Program-made: the position numbers and the translations under genes
The notes under the pieces: generated by a model
The model's input: only the letters and a program-made list of their open reading frames with translations
Told to the model about the DNA's origin: nothing
The model's database searches: none
NCBI GenBank assembly: GCA_051715425.1
Contig: JBPXJS010000044.1
Span: 62,001 to 126,000, forward strand
Origin: JAJTFA01 sp051715425
GTDB taxonomy: Bacteria; Bacteroidota; Bacteroidia; UKL13-3
DNA: 64,000 bases
Reading direction: 5' to 3'
Shown: piece after piece, positions 42,757 to 51,183 of the stretch
Layout of the letters: the number at the start of each line of letters is the position of its first letter
Numbering within the stretch: position 1 is the first letter of the stretch

Positions 42757-43872
42757 ATGCAAAACAGGAATAACCACATCTTTGGCGTGATGAAAACAAA
42801 AGACAAATTGGTTAAGGCAATAGGCTCCAGAGTGGCTTTAAATATTTACTTCTGGGTAGTGGTCATCATTATCAAGTTGCCTGATCTCGATGATCAGCAC
42901 GCTTTTTCCAATACCTTCTACTATGGCATGATGCTGATTTTTATGGCACTTTTTGCCATACTCAGCTATGTAAATAACCTTTTTTTATTGCCCAAATACC
43001 TCTTTAAAGGAAAGAGGGGTAAATATTTTCTGCTGGCGTTTCTGTGGATAGTGCTGATGTCATTTATCTACACGTTTATGATGAAATGGCTACCCATGGT
43101 TTTTCCCGGATTAAATGCATATGACGTAAGCATCATTATGTCGCCCGTTAGCCAATCGTTTGCCATATCGGAAATGTTTAATGATATGCAAACCTATTTT
43201 TCCATCATGCTGATGTGGCTCATGATTTTTTCGTTACTGGGAATTTACCACCACTCGATAAAAAAAATAAGTCGCATGGAAGCCGCCATTCACGAACACC
43301 GGGAGGCTGAATTGAGGTTTCTTAAAAATCAGATTAATCCCCATTTTTTATTTAATACACTCAATAATTTATATGCTTTATCATTAAAACAATCATCAGA
43401 AACTCCTGAAGCTATTTTAAAGTTATCTTCTGTATTGCGGTATTTATTATACGAGTCAAACGACCAACAGGTGAGTTTTAATATGGAGAAGGAAGTGATG
43501 CTGTCGTATATTGATATTGAGTTGCTGCGTTTGCCCGCCAATGAGCAAATGTATTTTAGTGTGCATACCGATAAAGATTATTTCATTGCTCCTTTGCTTT
43601 GGCTACCTGTGCTGGAGAATATTTTTAAACATACCCGCTCAGTCGAAAAACCAGAAATTGATTTCCAGTTCTCTATTCAACAGCATCACCTCAGGTTGTT
43701 TGCCTCCAATACCTTCAGTAAGAAAACAAACTCAAATAATGAAGCCGGAGGCATTGGCTTAAACAATTTACGCAAACGGCTGGAATTGTTATATCCGGAA
43801 AAATTTACCATGAATAGCGGTACTAACGAAAATAAATACCATATTGAAATAGAAATAGATTTACCACAATGA
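42757..43872 (+). CDS. LytS-like sensor histidine kinase
   Basis: A 371-residue integral-membrane histidine kinase of the LytS/YehU (His_kinase, PF06580) type. Four predicted helices lie in the N-terminal half (about residues 35-175), followed by the phospho-acceptor region RFLKNQINPHFLFNTLNNL, with the conserved H in NPHFLFN, and a C-terminal ATPase domain (LPVLENIFKH, GIGLNNLRKRLELLY). It phosphorylates the LytTR regulator that starts in the same TGA overlap (43869). The start is uncertain: ATG at 42757, 42790 or 42709. The last would place two direct repeats (42719-42749) within the coding region, so I prefer 42757 or 42790. Confidence 0.85.
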   Translation: MQNRNNHIFGVMKTKDKLVKAIGSRVALNIYFWVVVIIIKLPDLDDQHAFSNTFYYGMMLIFMALFAILSYVNNLFLLPKYLFKGKRGKYFLLAFLWIVLMSFIYTFMMKWLPMVFPGLNAYDVSIIMSPVSQSFAISEMFNDMQTYFSIMLMWLMIFSLLGIYHHSIKKISRMEAAIHEHREAELRFLKNQINPHFLFNTLNNLYALSLKQSSETPEAILKLSSVLRYLLYESNDQQVSFNMEKEVMLSYIDIELLRLPANEQMYFSVHTDKDYFIAPLLWLPVLENIFKHTRSVEKPEIDFQFSIQQHHLRLFASNTFSKKTNSNNEAGGIGLNNLRKRLELLYPEKFTMNSGTNENKYHIEIEIDLPQ

Positions 43873-44588
43873 GCATACTTAAAGCCGTAATTGTGGATGA
43901 TGAACCTTTAGCCATAGAGGTTTTGTTAAGTCATCTCAAATCCGTTCCTTATGTGGAAGTGGTGGCAACCTGCCGGAATGCACTGGAGGCATATGCTGCT
44001 GTAACAGCCGGAGAGGTGGATGTATTGTTACTTGATATCAATATGCCTGAGATAACAGGTATCACTTTTCTCCGCTCACTTAGTAAACCACCCATGGTTA
44101 TATTTACTACCGCATATGCTGATTACGCCTTAGAAAGTTATGAGCTTAATGCGGTAGATTATTTACTTAAACCGGTTTCTTTTTACAGGCTAATGAAAGC
44201 CATACAAAAAGCATATAACCTTAAATTTCCCGGATTACACCAAACTGCCGCTGTTGAAACACAGGAACAAATGCTTTTTGTGCGCTCAGAAGGAAAGTGG
44301 GTGCGCATAGATATCAGTAAGGTATGGCTGGTGGAGGGGTTAAAGGATTATGTGCGCATATGGAGTGACGATGGCCGGATGACCATACACAGCACCATGA
44401 AAAACCTGGAAGAACAACTAAGGAAGTACAATGATTTTGTAAGGGTACATAAATCGTATATCGTAAACCTCAAGTTTGTTTCTGAAACAGATGGAAATAC
44501 CATCAAGGTAAAAGATCAGGTTATTGCTGTTGGCGGCACTTATAAAGAGGAAGTACAAAAAAGAATCAATGCGTTCCGGATAAATTAG
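43869..44588 (+). CDS. LytTR-type response regulator
   Basis: A 239-residue response regulator. The receiver domain has VIVDDEP (acidic pocket), phospho-acceptor D56 in LLLDINMPE, the conserved Thr in VIFTTAYAD and Lys in YLLKPVSF. The C-terminal LytTR DNA-binding domain (about residues 137-237) shows KVWLVEGLKDYVRIW and FVRVHKSYIVNLKFV. It overlaps the kinase gene by 4 bp (ATGA), a standard LytS-LytR pair. It probably binds direct repeats such as those at 42719-42749. It is convergent with the orphan gene at 44626. Confidence 0.93.
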   Translation: MSILKAVIVDDEPLAIEVLLSHLKSVPYVEVVATCRNALEAYAAVTAGEVDVLLLDINMPEITGITFLRSLSKPPMVIFTTAYADYALESYELNAVDYLLKPVSFYRLMKAIQKAYNLKFPGLHQTAAVETQEQMLFVRSEGKWVRIDISKVWLVEGLKDYVRIWSDDGRMTIHSTMKNLEEQLRKYNDFVRVHKSYIVNLKFVSETDGNTIKVKDQVIAVGGTYKEEVQKRINAFRIN

Positions 44589-44625
44589 GAGCGACAATAT
44601 TTGATAGGCCAATACTAAATCTAGC

Positions 44626-45789
44626 TTATTGGCTGGTGGTGTTTATTATCTCTATATTGCCGTTTAGTTCCATGCCTTTCTCACGATTAGGGTGCGAATA
44701 CCCAAAGCTTTTACTTCGAAAAAAGTAACATTTCCCTCGTTTTATCTTTAAGAAATTTAAGCATTTCTCTCTTTCCTCATCACTTAACCTGTTCGAAAAA
44801 AAGATTGTATCACCAAGTCTAAATTCAAGTTCTTGGGTGGTTCCTTTTATTGATTTGTTAAAATACCTTGAATAGTGGCTTATTTCATTAATGATGGCTA
44901 TCGGATATGCTACAAGATGTCTGTTAACTTCAATTCCATTAATGTAGATTACAATAATTGATTCAAGATTATTAGTTATTTGATGTGCAATGTTTATTGT
45001 CTGCCATTCTTTAATCGGGATATCTTTGTCTATATCAATTCTTATGGGTTTGTTGATTAAGCCTTGCAATAGTAAACATAATCTATTGTTGTTAATCCCT
45101 AAAGAAAGATTACAATTCGCATTAGGCAATGTAAACTCGAATATAGAATTTTGAGAGGAGTTTGTCGATTCTAAATAGATCATAAGAAAAAAATCCAATT
45201 CAGATATTTTTTTAGTAAAATTAACTCCTATATCTCTTACAATACTTGCAATGTTAAGAATGAAATCATCGATTAGTGGGGTATTGTTTATTTTGTAGGA
45301 TTTTAGTTTCAAGATGTGCTCCTGTACTTCTGGAGCATAATGTGAGCCTCCTAGCTTATTAGATAGTGTGTCAATTAGATTCAAAGGTGTAAATTTATTA
45401 CCATTCAATTGAGCTATTTCAATGTTTAAAAAGTCGGATAGTTTTATTAATTCTTGGTTTTTAAATTTCCTGTGCAGTGAAATTGCAGGAGATGAGAAAT
45501 GAAAGGATAATTTGTTCTTAAAAAAGGGTAAATCTTGCTCTAAAGTATTCGGCATATAGAATATCGTTATTTCTTCATCTAATAGCTGAGCAATTTCAAA
45601 TAATCGCTTTTTTTGTTTTCTTAAACTTTTGTCAGTTAACAATGCTCTTAGTTGCCCATAGATTGTGATAATATGATAAGTTTTTTCCTCCTTAACAAAT
45701 TCTAATGAGTCATGTATTATTAAAATAGCATATAAGAATTCAACTAATTTATCCAGTTTTGATTTGTAGATTGATGAAATTTTTACCAT
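44626..45789 (-). CDS. Orphan AT-rich gene with C-terminal LamG-like domain
   Basis: A 387-residue protein I cannot assign. It has no signal peptide and is rich in Ile, Asn and Lys; the DNA is visibly more AT-rich than its neighbours, which suggests horizontal transfer. The N-terminal half is helical (LYAILIIHDSLEFVKEE, RKQKKRLFEIAQLL). The C-terminal half (about residues 215-350) has a beta-rich pattern reminiscent of a LamG/concanavalin-like lectin fold (WQTINIAHQI, IIVIYINGIEVNRH, LEFRLGDTIFFSNRLSDEE). It stands between the LytTR regulator and the AlkB-like gene, alone on its strand, with a small inverted repeat (AAAGTG / CACTTT, 45843-45858) upstream. Function unknown. Confidence 0.6.
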   Translation of the reverse strand: MVKISSIYKSKLDKLVEFLYAILIIHDSLEFVKEEKTYHIITIYGQLRALLTDKSLRKQKKRLFEIAQLLDEEITIFYMPNTLEQDLPFFKNKLSFHFSSPAISLHRKFKNQELIKLSDFLNIEIAQLNGNKFTPLNLIDTLSNKLGGSHYAPEVQEHILKLKSYKINNTPLIDDFILNIASIVRDIGVNFTKKISELDFFLMIYLESTNSSQNSIFEFTLPNANCNLSLGINNNRLCLLLQGLINKPIRIDIDKDIPIKEWQTINIAHQITNNLESIIVIYINGIEVNRHLVAYPIAIINEISHYSRYFNKSIKGTTQELEFRLGDTIFFSNRLSDEEREKCLNFLKIKRGKCYFFRSKSFGYSHPNREKGMELNGNIEIINTTSQ

Positions 45790-45929
45790 AGTTTTATTAA
45801 CAAGTTCGTGATAGTTGAATCTTATCTTCCTAAGTTTATATTAAAGTGACACCACTTTGCCATAGTTATAAGGTATCTAAATTATTGGGTTATTTAATCA
45901 CAAGATTACATAAACAACGATTGAGTGTA

Positions 45930-46949
45930 TTATTTGGAGAGTTTTGGAATCCTTTTATCCATTACCCTAAACCATAATGGGGGAATGGCAGCTATAAAAA
46001 ACATACCGGAATATCCACTTGGCAATACCGGAGCACTTGCGTGTGTATTTAACAAATGATATGGTTTAGATGCGTAATAATGATGGTCGGCATGGCGGCT
46101 CAGGTCAATCAGTAAAAAGCGGCTTACAAAGGCATTACTTTGCCAGCTAAGTTGTTCCGTTACCCTTTCATTTTCTTTCCGTTTTAATCCATAATGTTCT
46201 ATATAGTTTACGTACTCCAGCAGAAAAACCGCAACCAGGCAGTGGAGCATAAAAGCCAGATATATCAACCATCCCCATATTAGTACAACCAAAATAGCCA
46301 GTGTAAGGTGGAGTGCTATTTGCCAGATCATATCATGTTGCAGAGACCATATTGATTTACCTTCTTTACTGAGGCGCTGTTGTTCCAGTTTCCATGAGCC
46401 TTTTAGCTGCCCAATAGAACTACTTAAAAAAAACGAATAAAGGTGTTGTCCTTTTCTTGCCGTGGCTGCATCCTTTGCCGTTCCCACCCACTTGTGATGT
46501 ATCCTTAAATGTTCTGTATAAAAGTAAAAATTACTAACCGTAAACAGCAAAAACCTTCCAAGCCACACCTGTATTTTGTTTCTGCGATGGATTAACTCAT
46601 GAGCCACTACAATGGCCGCAGATCCGGAATTTACACCTGTGCTGAATGCAGCTCCGATGATCCACTTACCGATAATTATTTCTTGTTGTACCCCATACAG
46701 AAATGAACCAATGCACAGGATATGTGAGGGAATATGAAGCCAAAGCACAAAGAGCGGCAGCATATCCTGTTTCCCTCCATGTTTATTACTCAGAAATGGT
46801 TTGGTAATCCATTCGGTAGCGCCAAGTAAGAACAGGGAATAAGCAATATTCAAAAACACCCATATCCCTCCCGTAAGGTTACCGGCAATAACAGCTATGG
46901 CCGGAGTAAGGCTAAGCAGGTAACAACTGTTTCGAAGGTTAGGTTTCAT
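45930..46949 (-). CDS. AlkB-like alkane monooxygenase/fatty acid desaturase fold
   Basis: A 339-residue membrane-bound diiron enzyme with six predicted helices. The three His clusters typical of the alkane hydroxylase/desaturase superfamily are present: HELIHRRNK (H1), EHLRIHHKW (H2) and LSRHADHHYY (H3); NYIEHYGL is also conserved in AlkB-type proteins. AlkB hydroxylates the terminal carbon of alkanes with electrons from rubredoxin; no rubredoxin or reductase gene is adjacent, so the physiological substrate is uncertain (a hydrocarbon or lipid). Confidence 0.85.
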   Translation of the reverse strand: MKPNLRNSCYLLSLTPAIAVIAGNLTGGIWVFLNIAYSLFLLGATEWITKPFLSNKHGGKQDMLPLFVLWLHIPSHILCIGSFLYGVQQEIIIGKWIIGAAFSTGVNSGSAAIVVAHELIHRRNKIQVWLGRFLLFTVSNFYFYTEHLRIHHKWVGTAKDAATARKGQHLYSFFLSSSIGQLKGSWKLEQQRLSKEGKSIWSLQHDMIWQIALHLTLAILVVLIWGWLIYLAFMLHCLVAVFLLEYVNYIEHYGLKRKENERVTEQLSWQSNAFVSRFLLIDLSRHADHHYYASKPYHLLNTHASAPVLPSGYSGMFFIAAIPPLWFRVMDKRIPKLSK

Positions 46950-46995
46950 AAGTAAAGGTTATACCAATATCGCAAAGATTTATGTGAACCCCAAT

Positions 46996-47493
46996 TTAAT
47001 AAGCATCTTTATAGGGTTTATCGCGGTTTTTACTAAGGGAAATTAAAACATGAAGATTCTTGTCAGCCGGCAGTTTTCGTTTCCATGTAAGAATAATATG
47101 ATCAAGGGTTTTCACATCCTTCTCTAAGAAAGCTACACTCCCTTTGGCATAATAATACCACGCCTTCCCATCTTCCCCTCCAAACCATTTGTAAAATACC
47201 GAATAGGTATTTTTGAAATACCTGATGGCTTTTTGAGAGTCCCCTGCCATTGCAAACAATTGACCGGTATGCCAGGTGAGTGCATGTTTATTGGTGATGT
47301 TTTTACTGTTTTGCAGATAATTTTCAGCCAAGGCAGCAGCCTTTGTATATTCTTTTTCTGCCGATAGTTTTCTCCAGCAACAGGTATCACTGTCGAAAAT
47401 AATTTGGGGGTAACTCAAATACATTGGCTGAGACTGTGCGTTTACCACAGGTTCAAGACAGAGAAAACAAAACAACAGTAATATAACTCTCAT
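46996..47493 (-). CDS. Secreted hypothetical protein, TPR-like
   Basis: A 165-residue protein starting at the ATG at 47493 (MRVILLLFCFLCLEPVVNAQ), which gives a signal peptide with an NAQ end; the longer frame to 47622 has no such start and was not used. The mature part has helical, Trp/Tyr-rich repeats (SAEKEYTKAAALAENYLQ, SQKAIRYFKNTYSVFYKWF) that resemble TPR-type helices. A terminator hairpin for the next small gene sits just upstream. Function unknown; periplasmic. Confidence 0.55.
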   Translation of the reverse strand: MRVILLLFCFLCLEPVVNAQSQPMYLSYPQIIFDSDTCCWRKLSAEKEYTKAAALAENYLQNSKNITNKHALTWHTGQLFAMAGDSQKAIRYFKNTYSVFYKWFGGEDGKAWYYYAKGSVAFLEKDVKTLDHIILTWKRKLPADKNLHVLISLSKNRDKPYKDAY

Positions 47494-47550
47494 ATGAAAG
47501 GATATGGAAATATACCAATCAATAGCTGAAAGTAAAACTGCATAGGAATA

Positions 47551-47583
47551 AAAAATCCCCTCCGTTATTTGAAGGGGATTTTT
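47551..47583 (-). terminator. Intrinsic terminator of 34-residue gene
   Basis: The minus-strand RNA forms AAAAATCCCCT / AGGGGATTTTT with a short A/U-rich loop, then a U run. It lies five bases after the stop of the small membrane protein at 47588 and separates it from the hypothetical gene at 46996. Confidence 0.8.
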
Positions 47584-47587
47584 GGTA

Positions 47588-47692
47588 TTATTTAAGGAAG
47601 AAATTATAAATAACACCGGCAAGTATTATAACAAGACAGATAACACCCATAATGAGGTTACCCTTGTCCTGATTTTTTTGTTGATCAGTCAT
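47588..47692 (-). CDS. Tiny single-pass membrane protein (34 aa)
   Basis: A 34-residue open frame (MTDQQKNQDKGN, then LIMGVICLVIILAGVIYNFF and a terminal LK) with a polar start and one hydrophobic helix. It is too short for ordinary gene finding, but it is followed at once by an intrinsic terminator (47551-47583), which argues for a transcript of its own, and the topology is that of a small inner-membrane protein. A modest purine-rich region precedes the ATG. I do not recognise the family. Compare with the pair at 27007 and 27147. Confidence 0.5.
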   Translation of the reverse strand: MTDQQKNQDKGNLIMGVICLVIILAGVIYNFFLK

Positions 47693-47752
47693 GGTGATGA
47701 AAATTTAATGTAAAAAGAAAGGAAATAAGAAGGGTGCTGATATTGTCAGCTT

Positions 47753-48067
47753 CTATAACCTTAATACACCAAATCTGATATGCAAAGCATCATACCAAGG
47801 AGAGCAGCTGGTTGTTTTATTCCTGTGAGGAAATATGTTCTCCGTGGTGAGGTAAACAAACCTGACAGCACGGGTATGAATAAGTTTTTGCGGGGTAGTT
47901 TTTACCAATAGGGTAATCAACCTTTGTAACTCTGCCGGGGATGTGCCGTCCTTGTCAGGCTTAATTTCATATCCTTTAACCTTGCCAAACACCGCATAAG
48001 TTGCCGTACCGGAAATGAGCCGGAAGGGTTGTAGAAAAAGAAGAAGGATGGCAAATATTTTAATCAT
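47753..48067 (-). CDS. Secreted hypothetical protein next to hutH
   Basis: A 104-residue protein with an N-terminal hydrophobic signal (MIKIFAILLLFLQPFRLISG) and a mature part containing YAVFGKVKGYEIKPDKDGTSP, SPAELQRLITLLVKTTP and NIFPHRNKTTSCSPW. It starts at the ATG at 48067, eight bases after the hutH stop, so it may be co-transcribed with it. No domain is recognised. A GTG at 48073 would add two residues. Confidence 0.5.
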   Translation of the reverse strand: MIKIFAILLLFLQPFRLISGTATYAVFGKVKGYEIKPDKDGTSPAELQRLITLLVKTTPQKLIHTRAVRFVYLTTENIFPHRNKTTSCSPWYDALHIRFGVLRL

Positions 48068-48074
48068 GTTCACA

Positions 48075-49577
48075 TTACCAGATCAGCGGACATGTTTCTA
48101 TAAATTCAACGGATTGTTCAATGTCTTTATACAAAGCACGATCATTATTGATTACCGCCACTTTTTCTCTGTACATAGAAACAAATTTTTCCAGATGAGG
48201 GGATGACTGAAGCGGTCTTCTGAATTCCAGTGCCTGTGTAGCATTCAATAATTCAATGGCCAATATCCGTTCCAGGTTTTTTATTACCCGATAACATTTG
48301 GTGGCTGCATTGGCTCCCATACTCACGTGGTCTTCCTGTCCGTTGCTGCTCACAATACTATCAACCGAAGCAGGTGTGCATAGCTGTTTATTCTGGCTTA
48401 CAATAGAGGCAGCAGTGTATTGTGGAATCATTAATCCGGAGTTTAATCCGGGATTGGATACAAGGAATGCCGGCAACCCGCGCTGACCGGAAATAAGCTG
48501 GTATGTTCTGCGTTCTGAAATACTGCCTAATTCGGCACAGGCTATAGCTAAAAAGTCGAGGTTAAGTGCCAGGGTTTGCCCATGAAAATTTCCGCCTGAA
48601 ATAATCATATCATGCTCCGGAAATACATTGGGATTGTCGGTTACAGAATTGATTTCCGTGCTCATTACCCCGGCCACATGAGATATGGCATCTTTGCTGG
48701 CTCCGTGTACCTGAGGGATACAACGAAAAGCATACGGATCCTGCACCTGTGTTTTTGGTCTTGATGCAATGGCGCTATCCTGAAGGCAGGCCAAAATTTC
48801 CTGGGCGGTTTGCACCTGTCCTTTATGCGGACGTAAAATATGCAGAGCTGGATGAAAAGGATCAATCCGGCAATCGAACGCATCCAATGACACAGATGCA
48901 ATTTTATCCGACAAGGCGCATAATCTTTGAGCCTGCATTACACACCATACCCCATACGCGCTCATAAACTGAGTGCCGTTTATTAAGGCAAGTCCTTCTT
49001 TTGATTTTAGTTTTATGGGTGTAAGATTATGCCGTTTTAATATGGTGGCACTCTCCACTTTCTCCCAATGGCCGTTGGTATTATCCCAGATTTCTCCATA
49101 ACCAAGCAGGGGCAAACACAAATGGGCGAGGGGAGCCAGATCACCACTGGCACCTAATGATCCCAGTTCGTATACCACCGGTAAAATATCAAGGTTAAAA
49201 AAATCTATCAGGCGTTCTACCGTTTCCAGTTGTACTGCACTATGTCCGTATGCCAGGGATTGTATTTTTAACAGCAACATCAGTTTTACTGCGTCACGAG
49301 GGGCCGTATCTCCTGTTCCGCAGGCATGAGATAAAAGCAGATTTTCCTGTAATTGCTCCAGGTTATCGTTCGAGATTTTGGTGCTGTGAAGGGAGCCAAA
49401 TCCGGTATTGATGCCATAAATAGGTTGGTCGTTGTTCGCCATTTTTTCATCGAGGTAAGTGCGGCAACGTGTTATTTTCTGGCGCGATTCTTCCGACAGG
49501 CGGATGGTTTTTTTATCCTGAAGAATAAATTGAATTTCGCTTAGTGTGAGGTGATGGTGTATATCGTAGGTATTCAT
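48075..49577 (-). CDS. hutH: Histidine ammonia-lyase HutH
   Basis: A 500-residue lyase that removes ammonia from L-histidine to give urocanate, the first step of histidine catabolism; the product is the substrate of HutU encoded at 29898. The MIO-forming triad is A143-S144-G145 within ELGSLGASGDLAPLAH. Other family blocks are YGINTGFGSL, NGTQFMSA, VTDNPNVF, GGNFHGQ and GQEDHVSMGA. The start ATG gives the usual N-terminus. It lies upstream of the small secreted hypothetical gene and downstream of hisS, and it is separate from hutU, so histidine degradation genes are split in this genome. Confidence 0.95.
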   Translation of the reverse strand: MNTYDIHHHLTLSEIQFILQDKKTIRLSEESRQKITRCRTYLDEKMANNDQPIYGINTGFGSLHSTKISNDNLEQLQENLLLSHACGTGDTAPRDAVKLMLLLKIQSLAYGHSAVQLETVERLIDFFNLDILPVVYELGSLGASGDLAPLAHLCLPLLGYGEIWDNTNGHWEKVESATILKRHNLTPIKLKSKEGLALINGTQFMSAYGVWCVMQAQRLCALSDKIASVSLDAFDCRIDPFHPALHILRPHKGQVQTAQEILACLQDSAIASRPKTQVQDPYAFRCIPQVHGASKDAISHVAGVMSTEINSVTDNPNVFPEHDMIISGGNFHGQTLALNLDFLAIACAELGSISERRTYQLISGQRGLPAFLVSNPGLNSGLMIPQYTAASIVSQNKQLCTPASVDSIVSSNGQEDHVSMGANAATKCYRVIKNLERILAIELLNATQALEFRRPLQSSPHLEKFVSMYREKVAVINNDRALYKDIEQSVEFIETCPLIW

Positions 49578-49597
49578 TACGTAAGCCCCGGAGGGAA

Positions 49598-51028
49598 TTA
49601 TGATTGTAGTTGTTGAATAATTTCTTTGATGGTAAGTTCCTGCTGGGTTCCGGCTTTGAGGTCTTTTATTACCAGTTTGCCTGAAACCATTTCGTTATCG
49701 CCAATAATTACTGCATAAGGAATTTTCAGGGCATTGGCATAATCCAGTTGTTTGCCAATTTTTTTGGTGGTGTCGGGATATATTTCTGCCGCAATCCCTG
49801 CCGACCTTACTTTGGATGTTTCTTTTAAAGCATACTCCTGCGCTTTGCCATCAAAATAACAAAACAGCACTTTGGTTTTTGAGGGTTGAACCTCTTCAGG
49901 GAAAAGGTTTAACTCTTCCATTACATCATAAATACGGTCGAGGCCAAAAGAAATTCCCACACCGGAAACATTGGGCATTCCAAAAATACCGGTGAGGTTA
50001 TCATAACGGCCACCACCTCCTATGCTTGATGTAAGGGAGCCTTCTGTTGCTACTACTTCAAATATGGCACCTGTATAGTAAGAAAGTCCGCGGGCAAGCG
50101 AAAAATCTGTTGTCAGGTTTAAGGTTTGGTTGTCTGTTTGTTTTATGGTACGAATAATAAAATCCAGCTCTTCCAAACCTTTTAATCCTTCTGATGAATT
50201 GTTGAGATGTGATTTTAAAGCAGCCAGTTGCTCATTGCCTTTGATGCGGATAATGTCAAACAGGGTGTTTATTTCACCATCTGTAAAGCCATTCGCGGTC
50301 AACTCTTTTCTTACGCCATCTTCGCCAATTTTGTCGAGTTTATCAATAGCAATGGCAATGGTATTCATGTGTTCCAAGCCTTTTACTACTTCCGCAATCC
50401 CAGCTAAAATTTTCCGGTTATTTATTTTCAATTCATACTTAATACCAAGCTTCGTAAACGCTTCATGGTATATCTGAATCAAATCCACTTCATTCAGTAA
50501 ACTATCACTTCCTACCACATCGGCATCGCATTGCCAGAACTCCCGGTAACGGCCTTTTTGCGGTCTGTCGGCACGCCATACGGGTTGCATTTGGTAACGT
50601 TTAAACGGGAAGGTAATCTCATTTCGGTTCATCACCACATAGCGTGCAAAGGGTACGGTAAGGTCGTAACGCAGGCCTTTTTCTGCAATGTATTTTAATG
50701 CTGCTTTGGCATCAAGGTCGTTTAATTTTCCGGTGTAGGAAGGCAGGTAAGTTCTATCCTGACTTTCATCAGCCAGCATTTTGTCATTATATTCTTTGAG
50801 GTCTTTCAGGTAATCACCAGAATCTAATATTCTAAACAACAACTGGTCTCCCTCATCTCCATATTTTCCTTCCAGTGTAGAAAGGTTTTCCATGGTAGGT
50901 GTTTCAATGGGCATAAACCCATATTTTTCGAATACCCCCTTTATGGTATTTTTTATATAATTCCTTCGTTGCACCTGCAGCGGCCCGAAGTCTCTGGTTC
51001 CTTTAGGTAAAGATGGTTTGTTGCTCAT
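49598..51028 (-). CDS. hisS: Histidyl-tRNA synthetase HisS
   Basis: A 476-residue class II aminoacyl-tRNA synthetase that charges tRNA-His. Sequence features: PKGTRDFGP at the start, motif 2 QMQPVWRADRPQKGRYREFWQCD near residue 140, the histidine-binding motif ARGLSYYTGAIFEV near residue 320, SIGGGGRYDNL, motif 3 GVGISFGLDRIYDV, and a C-terminal anticodon-binding domain (KVLFCYFDGK to the end). It lies 20 bp before hutH on the same strand, so histidine use for translation and its breakdown are adjacent. It diverges from the T9SS gene at 51184. Confidence 0.97.
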   Translation of the reverse strand: MSNKPSLPKGTRDFGPLQVQRRNYIKNTIKGVFEKYGFMPIETPTMENLSTLEGKYGDEGDQLLFRILDSGDYLKDLKEYNDKMLADESQDRTYLPSYTGKLNDLDAKAALKYIAEKGLRYDLTVPFARYVVMNRNEITFPFKRYQMQPVWRADRPQKGRYREFWQCDADVVGSDSLLNEVDLIQIYHEAFTKLGIKYELKINNRKILAGIAEVVKGLEHMNTIAIAIDKLDKIGEDGVRKELTANGFTDGEINTLFDIIRIKGNEQLAALKSHLNNSSEGLKGLEELDFIIRTIKQTDNQTLNLTTDFSLARGLSYYTGAIFEVVATEGSLTSSIGGGGRYDNLTGIFGMPNVSGVGISFGLDRIYDVMEELNLFPEEVQPSKTKVLFCYFDGKAQEYALKETSKVRSAGIAAEIYPDTTKKIGKQLDYANALKIPYAVIIGDNEMVSGKLVIKDLKAGTQQELTIKEIIQQLQS

Positions 51029-51183
51029 AAACGGCCACGAAAATAGGCTTTTTGGCGGGTGATACCAACATAGAAAAGGGGGGTGTAATTCCTTTAAAAA
51101 GAGGAGATAAGGGGCCGGTATTTTCTCCCGGGCTGCTCAAGTAGCCATTTTTTTTACGTACTTTGCCATCAAACCCAACACTC

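Noticed and set aside
44605..44634. GGCCAATA / TATTGGCT hairpin between the LytTR gene and the orphan gene as a terminator
   Set aside because: The stem is short with a long loop, and no T run follows on either strand.
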